Translations under genes and position numbers: made by a program
Part shown: piece by piece, positions 32,891 to 33,794 of the stretch
How positions within the stretch are numbered: the stretch's first letter is position 1
How the letters are laid out: each line of letters starts with the position of its first letter
Source of the DNA: an uncultured beta proteobacterium
GTDB lineage: Bacteria > Pseudomonadota > Gammaproteobacteria > Burkholderiales > Burkholderiaceae_C
DNA: 33,794 nt
Assembly: GCA_903876715.1 (NCBI GenBank)
Contig: CAIRBF010000165.1
Coordinates: forward strand, 1 to 33,794
Direction: 5' to 3'
Notes under the pieces: model-generated
What the model saw: only the letters and a program-made list of their open reading frames with translations
Database searches by the model: none
Told to the model about the DNA's origin: nothing

Positions 32891-33697
32891 TCAGGCCCTG
32901 ACCGATGAGGCCCCTGGCGTGGGCGCGTAGCGCTGCATCCATCCCAGCCCGGCCTCGGTCGTCGTCGCGGGGATGTATTCGCAGCCGATCCAGCCGGCGT
33001 AGCCGACGCGGTCGATGTGGGCGAAGACGTGATCCCAGGCGATCTCGCCCGTGCCGGGCTCGTGGCGGCCGGGGTTGTCGGCGATCTGCAGGTGGCCGAT
33101 GCGCTCCAGGTAGCGCGACAGGGTGCCGCACAGTTCGCCGTGGGTGCGCTGGGCATGGTAGAGGTCGTACTGCACAAAGGCGTTGTCGGCACCGATCTCG
33201 TCGAGCAGGCTCACCGCGTCGTCGGTGCGGTTGAGCCAGAAGCCAGGCACGTCGAAGCGGTTGATGGGCTCGATCACGAGCACGCGCCCGGCGGCCTTGA
33301 GCTCGGCCGCGGCGTGGCGCACGTTCTCGATGAAGGTGCGCCGCAGCGTCGCCGCGTCCATGTCCTTCGGGGCGATGCCGGCCAGACAGTTCAGGCGCGG
33401 CACGTCCATGGCGTCGGCGTACTGCAGCGCACGCCGCACGCCGGCGCGGAACTCCTCCTGTCGCCCGGGGTGGCAGGCGATACCGCGTTCGCCCGCAGCC
33501 CAGGTGCCGGCCGGCAGGTTGTGCAGCACCATCTCCAGACCGGCCCCACGCAAGGCCGCCGCCACCTCGGCCGCCGGGGCTTCGTATGGAAACTGGATCT
33601 CGACCGCGCGAAAGCCCGCACGCGCAGCGCGCTCGAAGCGTTCGAGCATCGGAGCATCGGCAAACAGCATCGAGAGGTTGGCGGCAAAACGGGGCAT
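32891..33697 (-). CDS. hyi: Hydroxypyruvate isomerase family protein (sugar isomerase-like TIM barrel)
   Basis: A 268-residue protein of the xylose-isomerase-like TIM barrel superfamily, Hyi/OtnI type. It starts MPRFAANLSMLFADAP, with FRAVEIQFPYE, the metal-ligand glutamate in VLVIEPINRFDVPGFWL, QYDLYHAQRTHGEL, HLQIADNPGRHEPGTGEI and the second active-site glutamate in IGCEYIPATTTEAGL. Hyi interconverts hydroxypyruvate and tartronate semialdehyde; the close paralogue OtnI acts on 2-oxo-tetronate, and OtnC is a class II aldolase, so OtnI cannot be excluded given two such aldolases here. AGGAG lies seven bases before the ATG. Its link to the other operons is unclear. Confidence 0.85.
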   Translation of the reverse strand: MPRFAANLSMLFADAPMLERFERAARAGFRAVEIQFPYEAPAAEVAAALRGAGLEMVLHNLPAGTWAAGERGIACHPGRQEEFRAGVRRALQYADAMDVPRLNCLAGIAPKDMDAATLRRTFIENVRHAAAELKAAGRVLVIEPINRFDVPGFWLNRTDDAVSLLDEIGADNAFVQYDLYHAQRTHGELCGTLSRYLERIGHLQIADNPGRHEPGTGEIAWDHVFAHIDRVGYAGWIGCEYIPATTTEAGLGWMQRYAPTPGASSVRA

Positions 33698-33794
33698 GGG
33701 AGACTCCTGAAAGCTGAGCTGGGATTGTGCGTGTGTCGCAAGGCGAGCCCCGGGGTCGCACGCTGCTCTGCCCCTTGCAGGCGCGGAGTTGCTC

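Overview
The window is very GC-rich DNA, dense in genes and broken up only by short AT-richer promoter gaps. Protein content (PDR/VanB-type reductase, phthalate-dioxygenase-like Rieske oxygenases, B12 mutase genes, several organic-anion ABC transporters, a MarR and a GntR regulator) points to a catabolically versatile betaproteobacterium, probably Burkholderiales; this is inferred from gene content only. No rRNA, tRNA, IS element, integrase or CRISPR array was seen. It looks like a catabolic island.

Layout, left to right. (1) 1-1172, minus: RidA-like protein followed by an amidohydrolase resembling 4-oxalomesaconate hydratase, cut by the window edge. (2) 1357-2013, minus: MarR regulator. (3) 2195-10316, minus: a seven-gene operon of Rieske oxygenase, class II aldolase/decarboxylase, a three-gene ABC importer of the iron/organic-anion type, a Gfo/Idh/MocA dehydrogenase resembling phthalate dihydrodiol dehydrogenase, and a PDR/VanB reductase. 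(4) 10470-11498, minus: a tandem left-handed beta-helix protein, divergent from (5) 11715-18750, plus: a tightly coupled operon for a B12-dependent 2-hydroxyacyl-CoA mutase (small subunit, acyl-CoA ligase, MeaB-type GTPase, large subunit), a thiamine-diphosphate lyase and a GntR regulator. (6) 18788-27013, minus: class II aldolase, taurine/nitrate-type substrate-binding protein, hydantoinase/oxoprolinase B and A, two different permeases and an ATPase. (7) 27316-32532, minus: phthalate-4,5-dioxygenase-like Rieske oxygenase, 4,5-dihydroxyphthalate-decarboxylase-like protein, a decayed epimerase, an EamA and an MFS transporter. (8) 32891-33697, minus: hydroxypyruvate-isomerase-like protein.

How it fits together. 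Blocks 1, 3 and 7 together look like parts of a phthalate or substituted-phthalate route (ring dihydroxylation, dihydrodiol dehydrogenation, decarboxylation, and hydration of a meta-cleavage product), although no ring-cleavage dioxygenase lies in the window. The main regulatory observation is that four separate transcription units (1, 3, 6, 7) start at promoters of the same design: a -35 box TTGAYS, a 16-17 nt spacer, and a TTAG-N4-CTAA-like inverted repeat that begins on the last base of the -10 hexamer in all four. This suggests one regulon spread over four operons, plausibly controlled by the local MarR protein. Block 5 lacks this element and has its own near-consensus promoter with a different perfect inverted repeat.

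The most distinctive system is block 5. The mutase large subunit carries Ile91 and Asp118, matching in spacing the Ile90/Asp117 pair described for 2-hydroxyisobutyryl-CoA mutase, and the same operon encodes a lyase resembling 2-hydroxyacyl-CoA lyases. Two known but normally alternative fates of a 2-hydroxyacyl-CoA (isomerisation or cleavage) may therefore be coupled in one transcript.
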